A stretch of 64,000 bases of DNA from Paraburkholderia sp. HP33-1 (lineage in GTDB: Bacteria > Pseudomonadota > Gammaproteobacteria > Burkholderiales > Burkholderiaceae). The DNA is taken from positions 1,612,001 through 1,676,000 of the forward strand of contig NZ_JAJEJR010000001.1 in assembly GCF_021390595.1 (NCBI RefSeq). The letters run 5' to 3'. Position 1 is the first letter of the stretch. Each line of letters begins with the position of its first letter. The notes beneath the pieces are model-generated. The model was not told the DNA's origin. It worked only from the letters and a program-made list of their open reading frames with translations, and made no database searches. Positions 50,768 through 59,559 of this stretch are shown here, piece after piece. The position numbers were made by a program, and so were the translations under genes.

Positions 50768-51339
50768 CATCGCTCGAAGCGACTTCGTCGTACCTGTAAC
50801 GCCTCGAACTTGGCGCATGCGCGGCGCTCGCATGCGCGCCGGCCGTTGCTTCCATGCGACCGCACATGCGCATCGCCGTCTTTGCGCCGACGCTCGATAT
50901 CGATGATCGGCCAACTATCAAAACGCATTGAAATGCATGCTGATTCGGAAATCGCATTTCGAAACGCTATTCCGTCAGGTTACGCGGTGTTGTGCTTTGC
51001 AATAGACCGATCCGACGCCGGATAAGCGGCAGCTTCTGTTACAGCAATACGTGAATCGACGCAGCGAAACGGACAAGATTGTTTCATTCCGTAACAGATG
51101 TCTAAAGTGTATTCATGCAAAGGTTGGGATGGTATGCTTCGTGCACAAATTTTCCCATGCACGAGTGAGACCTCGTTTTGTGCTTCGCAATAGGGATGAG
51201 CCGCACCACGTGTGGGCGGACTGTTCCGACAAGGCGAACGGACAAAACAAATTTGTGCAACCGAGGGCCGCACGCGGATCGTGAGAATCCGTGGCAGGCT
51301 CAACGCCGCTGCCAGGCCAGGCCGCGTGGAGAAAATCCA
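50768..51339 (+). promoter_or_regulatory. Repeat-rich upstream region of the transposase-derived gene
   Basis: Four repeat pairs are visible. An 11-bp inverted repeat TGCACAAATTT (51142-51152) and AAATTTGTGCA (51249-51259), the latter overlapping the palindrome ACAAATTTGT. An 8-bp inverted repeat TCTGTTAC (51035-51042) and GTAACAGA (51091-51098). A direct repeat TTGTGCTTTGCAATAG (50990-51005) and its one-mismatch copy (51178-51193). A 6-bp dyad CGTGCA/TGCACG (51140-51163). No gene is seen. It looks like a control region, perhaps bound by the product of the gene at 51340. Confidence 0.5.
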
Positions 51340-52587
51340 ATGTTTTTCGATGAACTGAACAACGACGAATGGGCGTTGCTCGCGCCGCTTGTCTCCGACG
51401 AACCGGCCGTCCGTCTGAACCGGCGTGGCCGGCCGCGCGCCGAACCGCGCATCGTGACGAATGCCGTGCTGTGGATTCTGACCACCGGCGAGCCGTGGTC
51501 GAAGCTGCCGGGCCGCTATCCGTCCGGTCCAACGTGCCGCCGCCGCTTTGAAGAATGGCAATTGAACGGCACGCTGCTCGAGATGGTCCGCCTGTTGTCG
51601 CAGCGCGGCCGCACGTTCGCGTACATTCCCCAACCGGCGCCGCCCGTTACGGCCAGACCCGTGGCACCGGTTGCGCAAACCCCGAGCCCGCGCGACGACA
51701 ACGGTCTGCGCGGCGTGTCATGGAAGAGTCCCGAGTCGTGGCAGGCGCCGGGCGTCGCCAGCGCGCTGAGCCAATGGCGCACGGCCGATCCGATCGCCGA
51801 CATCACGCGCCAGTTGTCCGGGCTTCAGCAGGCGGGGTCCGCCCATGCGGGGACCGCCCATGCGGGGTCCGCCCAGACGGCACCCGCGCAGGCGGCGTCC
51901 GCGGCGGGGGCGGTGACGCACGCCGCAGCGGCCGCGGAGCAGGTGGATACGATGAGCGTGACGAATGTCACGCTGCCCGCGCCTGATGCACAGGCCGCAG
52001 CCGACGAACCGCGCCCGTCGCTATCGATGAGCCTCGCGCCGCGCGGCATGGAAGTCGCCGATTCGCGCGGTTATGTGATCTACGTGTTGGTCGAGGAAGT
52101 GCCGGGCGCGATGTATCGCGCGTCGGCGGAGATCATCAGGGACGGCAAGCGCGTCGAGCGCTCCGGCCTCGTCGGTCCGCGCTTCGCGGATGCTCAGCAC
52201 GCGCAGCAGTTCGCGCTTGACTGGGGGCGTCAGTGGATCGATCGCGAGAGCGCAACCGATGCGGCGGCCGCGACGCAGACCCATGCAAGCGCCGAACCCA
52301 TGTCGGCCAACCCTGCGCAGCGATCGGCGGGCCGTCCGTTGCCTGGCTTGCATCATGTGTCGGAACCCACGTCGATCAATAGCATGGCGAATCACGGGGG
52401 AAATCACGGCGCGCCGTTGCACGCGCCGCTGAATCCGTCATTGCATGCACTGCGCGCACCGGTGCGCCGCTATCCGTCCGACTCCGCGAGCACGGGGGGC
52501 GCAGGCACACCCGCGGTGACGACCGAAAGCAGCGCCACGGAGCGCTTTTCGCCCGCCTACAAGGAGCTCATCTCGTACGTGGGATGA
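51340..52587 (+). CDS. Transposase-derived protein (DUF4096 N-terminus) with a disordered linker and C-terminal domain
   Basis: 415 residues. Residues 1-85 are the N-terminal domain of IS5-type transposases: LNNDEWALLAPLVSD, RRGRPRAEPRIVTNAVLWIL, GEPWSKLPGRYPSGPTCRRR. The DDE catalytic domain that should follow is absent. Instead there is a 140-residue Ala/Pro/Gln/Thr linker with a repeated AHAGSAQ-like segment, then an ordered domain near 225-305 (MEVADSRGYVIYVLVEEVPG, ARFADAQHAQQFALDWGRQW in outline), then another disordered tail. No terminal repeats of an IS flank it, and codon use is that of the host, so it is a domesticated protein. A DNA-binding regulatory role for the adjacent exopolysaccharide genes is inferred from position only. 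Confidence 0.75.
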   Translation: MFFDELNNDEWALLAPLVSDEPAVRLNRRGRPRAEPRIVTNAVLWILTTGEPWSKLPGRYPSGPTCRRRFEEWQLNGTLLEMVRLLSQRGRTFAYIPQPAPPVTARPVAPVAQTPSPRDDNGLRGVSWKSPESWQAPGVASALSQWRTADPIADITRQLSGLQQAGSAHAGTAHAGSAQTAPAQAASAAGAVTHAAAAAEQVDTMSVTNVTLPAPDAQAAADEPRPSLSMSLAPRGMEVADSRGYVIYVLVEEVPGAMYRASAEIIRDGKRVERSGLVGPRFADAQHAQQFALDWGRQWIDRESATDAAAATQTHASAEPMSANPAQRSAGRPLPGLHHVSEPTSINSMANHGGNHGAPLHAPLNPSLHALRAPVRRYPSDSASTGGAGTPAVTTESSATERFSPAYKELISYVG

Positions 52588-52644
52588 GCGCCCGGCAGTT
52601 CCCGCGGCCGCTTCACGCGGCCCCAGGTTGCGATCGATCGTGCG

Positions 52645-54216
52645 TCACTGCCGTCCGTACGTATCGTCGAAGCGCACGATATCGTCTTCGCCGAGGTACG
52701 AGCCCGACTGCACCTCGATCATTTCGAGCGGCATCTTGCCCGGGTTTTCGAGGCGGTGCGTGACGCCGAGCGGAATATAGGCCGATTCGTTTTCGGAGAC
52801 GAGAAGGCGTTCGTCGCCGCGCGTGACGAGCGCGGTGCCGCGCACGACGATCCAGTGCTCCGCGCGGTGATGATGCATCTGCAGCGAGAGCCGGGCGCCC
52901 GGTTTCACGACGATGCGCTTGACCTGAAAGCGCTCGCCGGTATCGACGGAATCGTAGTTGCCCCACGGGCGATGCACCTTGCGATGGTTGGCCGCTTCGA
53001 GCCCGCCGTCTTCGCGAATCCGGTTGACGATCTTTTTGACGTCCTGCACGCGCGACCTGTCGGCGACGAGAATCGCATCGGCGGTCTCGACGACGACGAG
53101 ATCCTGCGTACCGACGCAGGCGATCAGGCGTCCATCGGAATGCGCAAAGGTCGAGTTCGCGCCTTCGAACATCACGCGTCCGCGGCTCACGTTGCGATCA
53201 GCGTCCTTCTCGGAGATGTCCCAGATCGCGTCCCACGAGCCGACGTCGGACCAGCCGGCCTCTAGCGGCACGACCACGCCGGGCGCGATGCTCTGATCGC
53301 TGCCGAGCTGCTCCATCACCGCGTAGTCGATCGAATTCGACGGCGAGGCGCTGAACGCATCACGTTGCAGCCGGAAGAAGTCGCCGTCCGACTTGCCGCC
53401 TGTGAAGGCCGCCTCGCACGCTTCGTAAATGGCCGGCTGGAAATGGCGGATCGCTTTGAGCCACGTCGAGGCGCGCATGATGAAGATACCGCTGTTCCAC
53501 CAGTACTCGCGCGATTCGACATAGCGTTGCGCGAGTTCCAGATGCGGCTTTTCGACGAAGCGGTCGAGCCGGTGAGCGACGAGGCGAGCCGTTGATTCGG
53601 CATCCGTAACACCCGGTGTGTCGGCAAGGCCGAGCGGCGCGCCGATGCGGATATAGCCGTAGCCGGTTTCCGGACGCGTCGGCACGATACCCATCGTGAC
53701 GATATGGCCGGCCTCCGCATGCTGCACGCCGGCGGCGACCGCCGCGTGAAAACCTTCAGTGTCGGCGACCGCGTGATCGGCGGGCATCACGACCATAATG
53801 CCGTCCTGGTCTTCCGCGGCGACGGACAAGGCAGCCACCGTCAACGCGGGTCCGGTGTCACGGCCCACGGGTTCGAGTATCAGCCGGCTTGGCTTGCCAC
53901 TTGTGCGCAACTGTTCGGCCGTCGTGAAGCGTTGTTCTTCATTGGCCACGACCACGAGCTGGCCGGCGAGCGGGTAACCGGCTTCGAGCAGGTCGAGACG
54001 GCGGGTCGTCGCTTGCAGCAGCGACTCTTCGCCGAGCAGGCCGATCAGCTGCTTCGGATGCTGCTCGCGCGACATCGGCCACAGACGGGTGCCTGAGCCG
54101 CCCGCGAGAATCACGGGATGAACCTTGAGTTTGACGCTGGTCGCGGTTGAGGACATGGGCGATTGCGCGGGGGTGGGCCGGGTGCCGTTGGGCGTGACCG
54201 GAGCCGTAGCTGACAT
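52645..54216 (-). CDS. bceA: Bifunctional mannose-1-phosphate guanylyltransferase / mannose-6-phosphate isomerase
   Basis: Makes GDP-mannose for exopolysaccharide synthesis. 523 residues, type II PMI-GMP. The N-terminal guanylyltransferase has VILAGGSGTRLWPMSREQHPKQ and FVEKPH. The C-terminal cupin isomerase has RPWGNYDSVDTGERFQVKRI, LQMHHHRAEHWIVV and YIPLGVTHRLENPG. The first 30 residues are Thr/Pro/Ser-rich. RBS GAGGAGAT is strong. It stands on the opposite strand from bceB-H, with which it shares the upstream region. Confidence 0.93.
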   Translation of the reverse strand: MSATAPVTPNGTRPTPAQSPMSSTATSVKLKVHPVILAGGSGTRLWPMSREQHPKQLIGLLGEESLLQATTRRLDLLEAGYPLAGQLVVVANEEQRFTTAEQLRTSGKPSRLILEPVGRDTGPALTVAALSVAAEDQDGIMVVMPADHAVADTEGFHAAVAAGVQHAEAGHIVTMGIVPTRPETGYGYIRIGAPLGLADTPGVTDAESTARLVAHRLDRFVEKPHLELAQRYVESREYWWNSGIFIMRASTWLKAIRHFQPAIYEACEAAFTGGKSDGDFFRLQRDAFSASPSNSIDYAVMEQLGSDQSIAPGVVVPLEAGWSDVGSWDAIWDISEKDADRNVSRGRVMFEGANSTFAHSDGRLIACVGTQDLVVVETADAILVADRSRVQDVKKIVNRIREDGGLEAANHRKVHRPWGNYDSVDTGERFQVKRIVVKPGARLSLQMHHHRAEHWIVVRGTALVTRGDERLLVSENESAYIPLGVTHRLENPGKMPLEMIEVQSGSYLGEDDIVRFDDTYGRQ

Positions 54217-54812
54217 GGTGATCTCCTCGGGACTGGATGAGTGCGTCGAGTTTTATCACGAAGTTCAGAATCAATAAAAGCGCGTTAAATACAATCCGAA
54301 TAAAAAGCGCATCGAATTTATTCGAAAGGCACGAAAAAATGACCGGCCAACTTATTCAAAAATAAAAATTACTTCAAAAAAATAGGCAGGCATTTTTTTC
54401 CGCTTAATGATCGGCAAGAATGGCAGCACGCAAGCCGCGCATGTCTCGCAGACGAAGCTTGCATGAAAGCGGAAGCTGCGTTGAAGAAGGGCTCAAATTG
54501 AGCATCCGGAAGGCTCTGTTGATCGAGGTCGCGGCAACAATTACCGGACAAAATGCCGAAAAAATAGCGAAATTTTGACCGATACAATTTGAGATATTTT
54601 GCGGCCTTGTCGCGTGAATTTTAATCCCGCTTTATTGAGGCATGTACAAGGGTATTCACTCATTCGGAATCAGATTTTTCCGGTCTGGGCATTCGGTCTC
54701 ATTCAGGCAACAGGCAGATGGGAAATAAAAAGCGCAATGACGGAACACCGGTGCAGCACCCATTTCAACCAACCGACGGATCGCACTTGACTGGCGAACA
54801 GAGAGGCTGCGC
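54217..54812. promoter_or_regulatory. Divergent AT-rich regulatory region between bceA and bceB
   Basis: About 600 bp without a gene and far richer in A and T than the genome. The motif AATAAAAAGCGCA occurs at 54299-54311 and 54724-54736, near the bceA and bceB ends, with a one-base-shorter version at 54273-54283. The first copy is followed at once by the dyad TCGAAT-TT-ATTCGA (54312-54325). Several TTGACN and TATNNT-like boxes occur but none pair at good spacing. It is the obvious place for control of the whole cluster, and AT richness suits binding by H-NS-type proteins. Confidence 0.6.
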
Positions 54813-56204
54813 ATGCTGAGCGTTCTAGCGAGAATCATCGATATCGCCATGGTCGCGCTCGGCGCGCTGCTGGCCGCGGCTGTGCATAGCGGCAGAGTGG
54901 TCTGGCTCGACGAGATGCAAAGCATGTCGCTCGCGTTCGGCTGCCTGCTCGTGGTGGTGTTCTTCCCTGCGCTCGGCATCTATCAGTCGTGGCGCGGCAA
55001 GCCGCTCTACGATCTGCTCTCGCGTGTGACGGGCGGCTGGCTGATGGTCGAAGTGATCGGCGTGCTGATCAGCTTCAGCGTGCATCGCTCGGACAGCCTG
55101 TCGCGGCTTTGGCTCGTGTACTGGGCGCTCGCGTCGATCGCGCTGCTGGTCGTCACGAAGGTGGTCGTCTATTCGATCCTGCGCGGGCTGCGCCGCGAGG
55201 GCTTCAATCAGCGCGCGGTCGCGATCGTTGGCGGCGCGCCGTACGGACGCTTCCTGATCGAGCAGATGCGCGGCCGTCCCGAAGCGGGTTTCACGCCCGT
55301 GGTCGTGTTCGACGAGGACAGCACGATCAACCACGACGAAAACGCGCCGCCCGCGATCGCGGGCGTGCCGGTCGAGCGCGACTATCAGCGCATGATCCAG
55401 CTCGTGCGGCAGCGCGCGATCCGCGAGTTGTGGCTTGCGCTGCCGATCTCGAAGGAGAAGGCGATCCATCGCTACGTGATGGATCTGCGCAACGACTTCG
55501 TGAACATCCGCTTCATCCCGGACGTCGGCAGCCTGACGCTGTTCAATCAGCCGATGGTCGAGTTGCTCGGCGTGCCTGCGATCAATCTGGCCGCCTCGCC
55601 GATCACCGATCTGCGGGTGCTGCCCAAGCGCGTTTTCGACAGTGTGTTCGCGCTGGGCGCGCTGACCGCGCTCGCGCCGCTGATGCTCGTGATCGCGCTG
55701 ATGGTGAAGCTCAGTTCGCCGGGACCGATATTTTTTCGCCAGCGACGCAAGGGCATCGACGGCCACGAGTTCGAAATCTTCAAGTTCCGCTCGATGAAGG
55801 TCCACACCGAAGCGGCCGGCAAGATCACCCAGGCGACGCGGCGCGATCCGCGCATCACCGCGGTCGGCGCGTTTCTGCGCCGCACGAGCCTCGACGAGCT
55901 GCCGCAGTTCATCAACGTGCTGCGCGGCGAGATGTCGGTGGTAGGTCCCCGTCCGCATGCGCTCGAACACGACGACATCTACAAGGATCTGGTGAAGGGC
56001 TACATGCACCGCTACCGGATCAAGCCGGGCATCACCGGCTGGGCACAGATCAACGGTTATCGCGGCGAAACCGATCGCATCGAAAAGATGATGGGCCGCG
56101 TGAAGCTCGATCTGTACTACATGCAGCACTGGACCTTCTGGCTCGACATCAAGATCGTCGTGCTGACGATGTGGAAGGGCTTCGCGGGCAGCAATGCCTA
56201 TTGA
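54813..56204 (+). CDS. bceB: Undecaprenyl-phosphate glucose phosphotransferase (WcaJ/WbaP type)
   Basis: Starts the repeat unit by moving glucose-1-phosphate from UDP-glucose to undecaprenyl phosphate in the inner membrane. 463 residues. Four N-terminal membrane segments, a cytoplasmic Rossmann-like CoA-binding-type domain (VAIVGGAPYGRFLIEQM), a re-entrant helix near 280-300, then the catalytic domain with FRQRRKGIDGHEFEIFKFRSM, LRRTSLDELPQFINVLRG, MSVVGPRPHA and KPGITGWAQINGYRGET. First gene of the plus-strand bce operon. Confidence 0.95.
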   Translation: MLSVLARIIDIAMVALGALLAAAVHSGRVVWLDEMQSMSLAFGCLLVVVFFPALGIYQSWRGKPLYDLLSRVTGGWLMVEVIGVLISFSVHRSDSLSRLWLVYWALASIALLVVTKVVVYSILRGLRREGFNQRAVAIVGGAPYGRFLIEQMRGRPEAGFTPVVVFDEDSTINHDENAPPAIAGVPVERDYQRMIQLVRQRAIRELWLALPISKEKAIHRYVMDLRNDFVNIRFIPDVGSLTLFNQPMVELLGVPAINLAASPITDLRVLPKRVFDSVFALGALTALAPLMLVIALMVKLSSPGPIFFRQRRKGIDGHEFEIFKFRSMKVHTEAAGKITQATRRDPRITAVGAFLRRTSLDELPQFINVLRGEMSVVGPRPHALEHDDIYKDLVKGYMHRYRIKPGITGWAQINGYRGETDRIEKMMGRVKLDLYYMQHWTFWLDIKIVVLTMWKGFAGSNAY

Positions 56205-56285
56205 ACGTGGCGCGCCGGGCCGCGCTGATGCCACGCATCGCGCGAGCGCATTCCTGAATCAACTTCATTTATCGAGGTGCAATCC

Positions 56286-57716
56286 ATGAACCTGACGATC
56301 ATCGGTAGCGGCTATGTCGGCCTCGTGACCGGCGCGTGTCTGGCCGACATCGGCCATGACGTGTTCTGTCTCGACGTCGACGAGCGCAAGATCGACGTGC
56401 TCAACAACGGCGGCGTGCCGATCCACGAACCGGGTCTGCAGGAGATCATCGCGCGCAATCGCCGCGCAAAGCGCCTGACGTTTTCCACCGACGTCGAGGC
56501 CGCGGTTGCGCACGGCGACATCCAGTTCATCGCGGTCGGCACGCCGTCCGACGAGGACGGCTCCGCCGATCTGCAATACGTGCTCGCGGCCGCGCGCAAC
56601 ATCGGCCGCCACATGAACGGCTTCAAGGTGATCGTCGACAAATCGACGGTGCCGGTCGGCACCGCCTCGCGCGTGCGCGAAGTGGTCGCCGCCGAGCTGG
56701 CCGAGCGCGGGGCGGAGCATATGTTCTCGGTCGTGTCGAATCCGGAGTTCCTGAAGGAGGGCGCGGCTGTCGAGGACTTCACGCGGCCCGATCGCATCGT
56801 GCTCGGCTGCGACGAAGACGTGCCCGGCGAAAAGGCACGCGAGCTGATGAAGCGCCTGTATGCGCCGTTCAACCGCAATCGCGAGCGCACGCTGTATATG
56901 GACGTGCGTTCCGCCGAATTCACCAAGTACGCGGCCAACGCGATGCTCGCGACGCGCATCTCGTACATGAACGAACTCGCGAATCTGGCCGATCGTGTCG
57001 GCGCCGACATCGAGGCGGTGCGCCGTGGCATCGGCTCCGATCCGCGCATCGGCTATGACTTCCTCTACGCGGGTTGCGGCTATGGCGGCTCGTGCTTTCC
57101 GAAAGACGTGCAGGCGCTGATCCGCACCGCGGCCGATCAGGGTGCGAACCTGCGCATTCTCGAAGCGGTGGAAGCGGTCAACGACGCGCAGAAGCAGATC
57201 CTCGCGCAGAAGATCGTCGCGCGTCTCGGCGAGGATCTGTCGGGCCGCACATTCGGCGTGTGGGGCCTCGCGTTCAAGCCGAACACCGACGACATGCGCG
57301 CGGCGCCGAGCCGCGAGCTGATCGCGGGGCTGCTGCGCCGTGGCGCGCGCGTGAAGGCCTACGACCCGGTCTCGATCGACGAAGCGAAGCGCGTGTTCGC
57401 GCTCGATCTGAAGGACGTGCCGCAGCAGCATGCGCGCCTTTCGTTCGTCAACGACGAAATGGAAGCGGTAAGCGGCGTCGATTCGCTCGTGATCCTCACC
57501 GAATGGAAAGTTTTCAAGAGCCCGGACTTCGATGCGCTCAAGCGCATGCTGAAGACGCCGTTGATCTTCGACGGCCGCAATCTGTACGAGCCGGACGTGC
57601 TGCTCGAACTCGGCATCGAGTATCACGCGATCGGCCGGCGGCACGCGCTGCGCAATGCACCGGCTCGGGTCGGTGCGCACGGTTTGCTGCCGGCGGCGGA
57701 AATGGCCGGCCGCTGA
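56286..57716 (+). CDS. bceC: UDP-glucose 6-dehydrogenase
   Basis: Oxidises UDP-glucose to UDP-glucuronate with two NAD, supplying the acidic sugar of the polymer. 476 residues. The NAD motif [15 protein letters not shown] is at the N-terminus, the catalytic Cys270 in [14 protein letters not shown], and [17 protein letters not shown] marks the UDP-binding end. The ATG at 56286 has GAGGTG upstream. The C-terminal 20 residues extend past the usual end. Confidence 0.96.
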   Translation: MNLTIIGSGYVGLVTGACLADIGHDVFCLDVDERKIDVLNNGGVPIHEPGLQEIIARNRRAKRLTFSTDVEAAVAHGDIQFIAVGTPSDEDGSADLQYVLAAARNIGRHMNGFKVIVDKSTVPVGTASRVREVVAAELAERGAEHMFSVVSNPEFLKEGAAVEDFTRPDRIVLGCDEDVPGEKARELMKRLYAPFNRNRERTLYMDVRSAEFTKYAANAMLATRISYMNELANLADRVGADIEAVRRGIGSDPRIGYDFLYAGCGYGGSCFPKDVQALIRTAADQGANLRILEAVEAVNDAQKQILAQKIVARLGEDLSGRTFGVWGLAFKPNTDDMRAAPSRELIAGLLRRGARVKAYDPVSIDEAKRVFALDLKDVPQQHARLSFVNDEMEAVSGVDSLVILTEWKVFKSPDFDALKRMLKTPLIFDGRNLYEPDVLLELGIEYHAIGRRHALRNAPARVGAHGLLPAAEMAGR

Positions 57717-57789
57717 GGCCGCCGCGATTGCCGCAGAACCGACCGCCCGAACGATGCAAGCCGAGCACCGCGCCACGAAGGAGCCTGCC

Positions 57790-58245
57790 ATGTTCGACAA
57801 CGTTCTGATCGTGTGCCACGCCAACGTGTGCCGCTCGCCCGCCGCCGAGATGCTGTTCAAGGCGAGCCAGGCGCGCGCGCCGCGTGGACGCGCCGCGCCG
57901 ATCGCGTTTCATTCGGCGGGCATTCGCGCGGTGAACGGCAACGGCATGGACCCGGTGATGCGGCGCCTGCTCGCGGAGCGCGGCGTCGCCGCCGGCACCC
58001 ACCACGCGCGCCGTCTCGACCGCTCGCTCGTGCGCGGGGCCGATCTCGTGCTGGTAAGCGAGCGAGCGCAGGTGGGCGAGGTCGAAGCACTCGATCCGGC
58101 CGCGCGCGGCAAGGTTTATCCGCTCGGCAAGTGGGAAGCCGATTCGGACGTCGCCGATCCGCACGGCGGCGCGGAAGACGATTACAGGGAGAGTCTCGTG
58201 CTCATCGAACATCTGGTCATGGGATGGCTGAAGAAAATATGCTGA
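57790..58245 (+). CDS. bceD: Low-molecular-weight protein tyrosine phosphatase
   Basis: Dephosphorylates the tyrosine kinase BceF and so controls polymer export and length. 151 residues. The phosphatase loop C-X5-R-S is Cys9 to Ser16 in VCHANVCRSPAAE. The catalytic Asp is in DVADPHGG. The start has GAAGGAG at good spacing. Its last seven bases overlap the bceE start, so the two are translationally coupled. Confidence 0.93.
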   Translation: MFDNVLIVCHANVCRSPAAEMLFKASQARAPRGRAAPIAFHSAGIRAVNGNGMDPVMRRLLAERGVAAGTHHARRLDRSLVRGADLVLVSERAQVGEVEALDPAARGKVYPLGKWEADSDVADPHGGAEDDYRESLVLIEHLVMGWLKKIC

Positions 58246-59444
58246 AGAAAACCCTCGTTGCACACTCATCCGCGAGCTTGCGCGCGAAGCTCGCCGCCTC
58301 GCTTCTGCTGACGTCTTTTCTGTCGGCCTGCGCGACCGCACCGGGCAATTATCTCGACACGTCGCGGCTCAAAGACAACGATCAGGCGCCGAGCGAAACC
58401 TATCCGGTTCATCTGATCGACGGCAACCTGATCATGGCGCAGGCGAAGGCCGCCGCCGAACAACCGCAGCCGCTGCCGCCGTCGGCGCTGCCCGACCGGT
58501 CGCAGTACGTGTACCACCTCGCGCCGCAGGACATTCTCGGCATCACCGTGTGGGATCACCCCGAGCTGACCACACCGCAGGGCAGTACGTTGTCCTCGGG
58601 CGGCAACACCACGCAGACGATCGCAGGCGCATTGCAGCAGCCGTACACGGCTGCCTTGCCGGGCCAGGCCGATCCGTACGGCCAGACCATCGCCGCCGAC
58701 GGCACGATCTTTTTCCCGTTCGTCGGCCGCATCAAGGCCGCGGGCAAGACAACGACCGAGTTGCGCGATCAACTCGCCGCAGGTCTTGTGCGCTACATCC
58801 GCAATCCGCAGGTCGACGTGCGCGTGCTCTCGTATCGCAGCCAGAAGGTGCAGGTCACGGGCGAAGTGAAGCAGCCGGGACCGCTCGCGGTCAGCGACGT
58901 GCCGCTCACGCTGGTCGACGCGATCACGCGCTCGGGCGGCACCAACGCGGACGCCGACATCCAGCGCGTGCGCCTCACGCGCAACCACAAGCTCTATGTA
59001 CTCGACGCCGATCGCATGCTCGATCAGGGCGACACCAGGCAGGACGTGATGCTGCAGAACGGCGACGTGGTCAACGTGCCGGACCGCACCGACAGCCGCA
59101 TCTTCGTGATGGGTGAAGTGAAGACGCCGATCCAGGTGCCGATCATCCGTGGCCGCATGACGATCGCCGACGCGCTCACGCAGGGTGGCGGGATTCTGAA
59201 CACCGACGCCAATCCACGGCAGATCTACGTGATGCGCGGCATGCGCGAGCATCCGACCACACCCGAGGTGTTCCGCCTCGACATGACGCAGCCGGACTCG
59301 ATCATGCTGTCCTCGCAGTTCCAGTTGCAGCCGCTTGACGTCGTGTATGTGGGCACCGCCGCGTCGACCACGTTCAACCGCGTGTTGAATCAGATACTGC
59401 CTAGCGTGCAGACGCTGTTCTATCTGAAGCAGCTCACGCGCTGA
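58239..59444 (+). CDS. bceE: Outer-membrane polysaccharide export lipoprotein (Wza family)
   Basis: Forms the outer-membrane channel for exopolysaccharide. 401 residues. The signal peptide ends in lipobox LSAC. The polysaccharide-export (PES) motif region is YHLAPQDILGITVWDHPEL and DGTIFFPFVGRIKAAGKTT, followed by SLBB domains (VQVTGEVKQPGPLAVSD and FVMGEVKTPIQVP). The start was placed at MLKK; an alternative ATG 15 bases upstream in bceD is possible. The C-terminal amphipathic helix is present. Confidence 0.93.
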   Translation: MLKKTLVAHSSASLRAKLAASLLLTSFLSACATAPGNYLDTSRLKDNDQAPSETYPVHLIDGNLIMAQAKAAAEQPQPLPPSALPDRSQYVYHLAPQDILGITVWDHPELTTPQGSTLSSGGNTTQTIAGALQQPYTAALPGQADPYGQTIAADGTIFFPFVGRIKAAGKTTTELRDQLAAGLVRYIRNPQVDVRVLSYRSQKVQVTGEVKQPGPLAVSDVPLTLVDAITRSGGTNADADIQRVRLTRNHKLYVLDADRMLDQGDTRQDVMLQNGDVVNVPDRTDSRIFVMGEVKTPIQVPIIRGRMTIADALTQGGGILNTDANPRQIYVMRGMREHPTTPEVFRLDMTQPDSIMLSSQFQLQPLDVVYVGTAASTTFNRVLNQILPSVQTLFYLKQLTR

Positions 59445-59559
59445 GCGTCCGGGCTGAAAGCGCGTTCCGCGCCGCTGGCATGCGGGCGGCGCGGGATGTG
59501 CAACGAAAGCAGAAGTACCGCTGACGCGAAAGCCGAAGCCAACGACACGGGATCGAACT

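Noticed and set aside
51340..52587. Annotation as an active IS5-family transposase
   Set aside because: The DDE catalytic domain is absent, and no terminal repeats or target duplication enclose the gene.
54575..54603. TTGACC as the -35 box of a bceB promoter
   Set aside because: At normal spacing the following hexamer is TTTGCG, which is not a credible -10 box.
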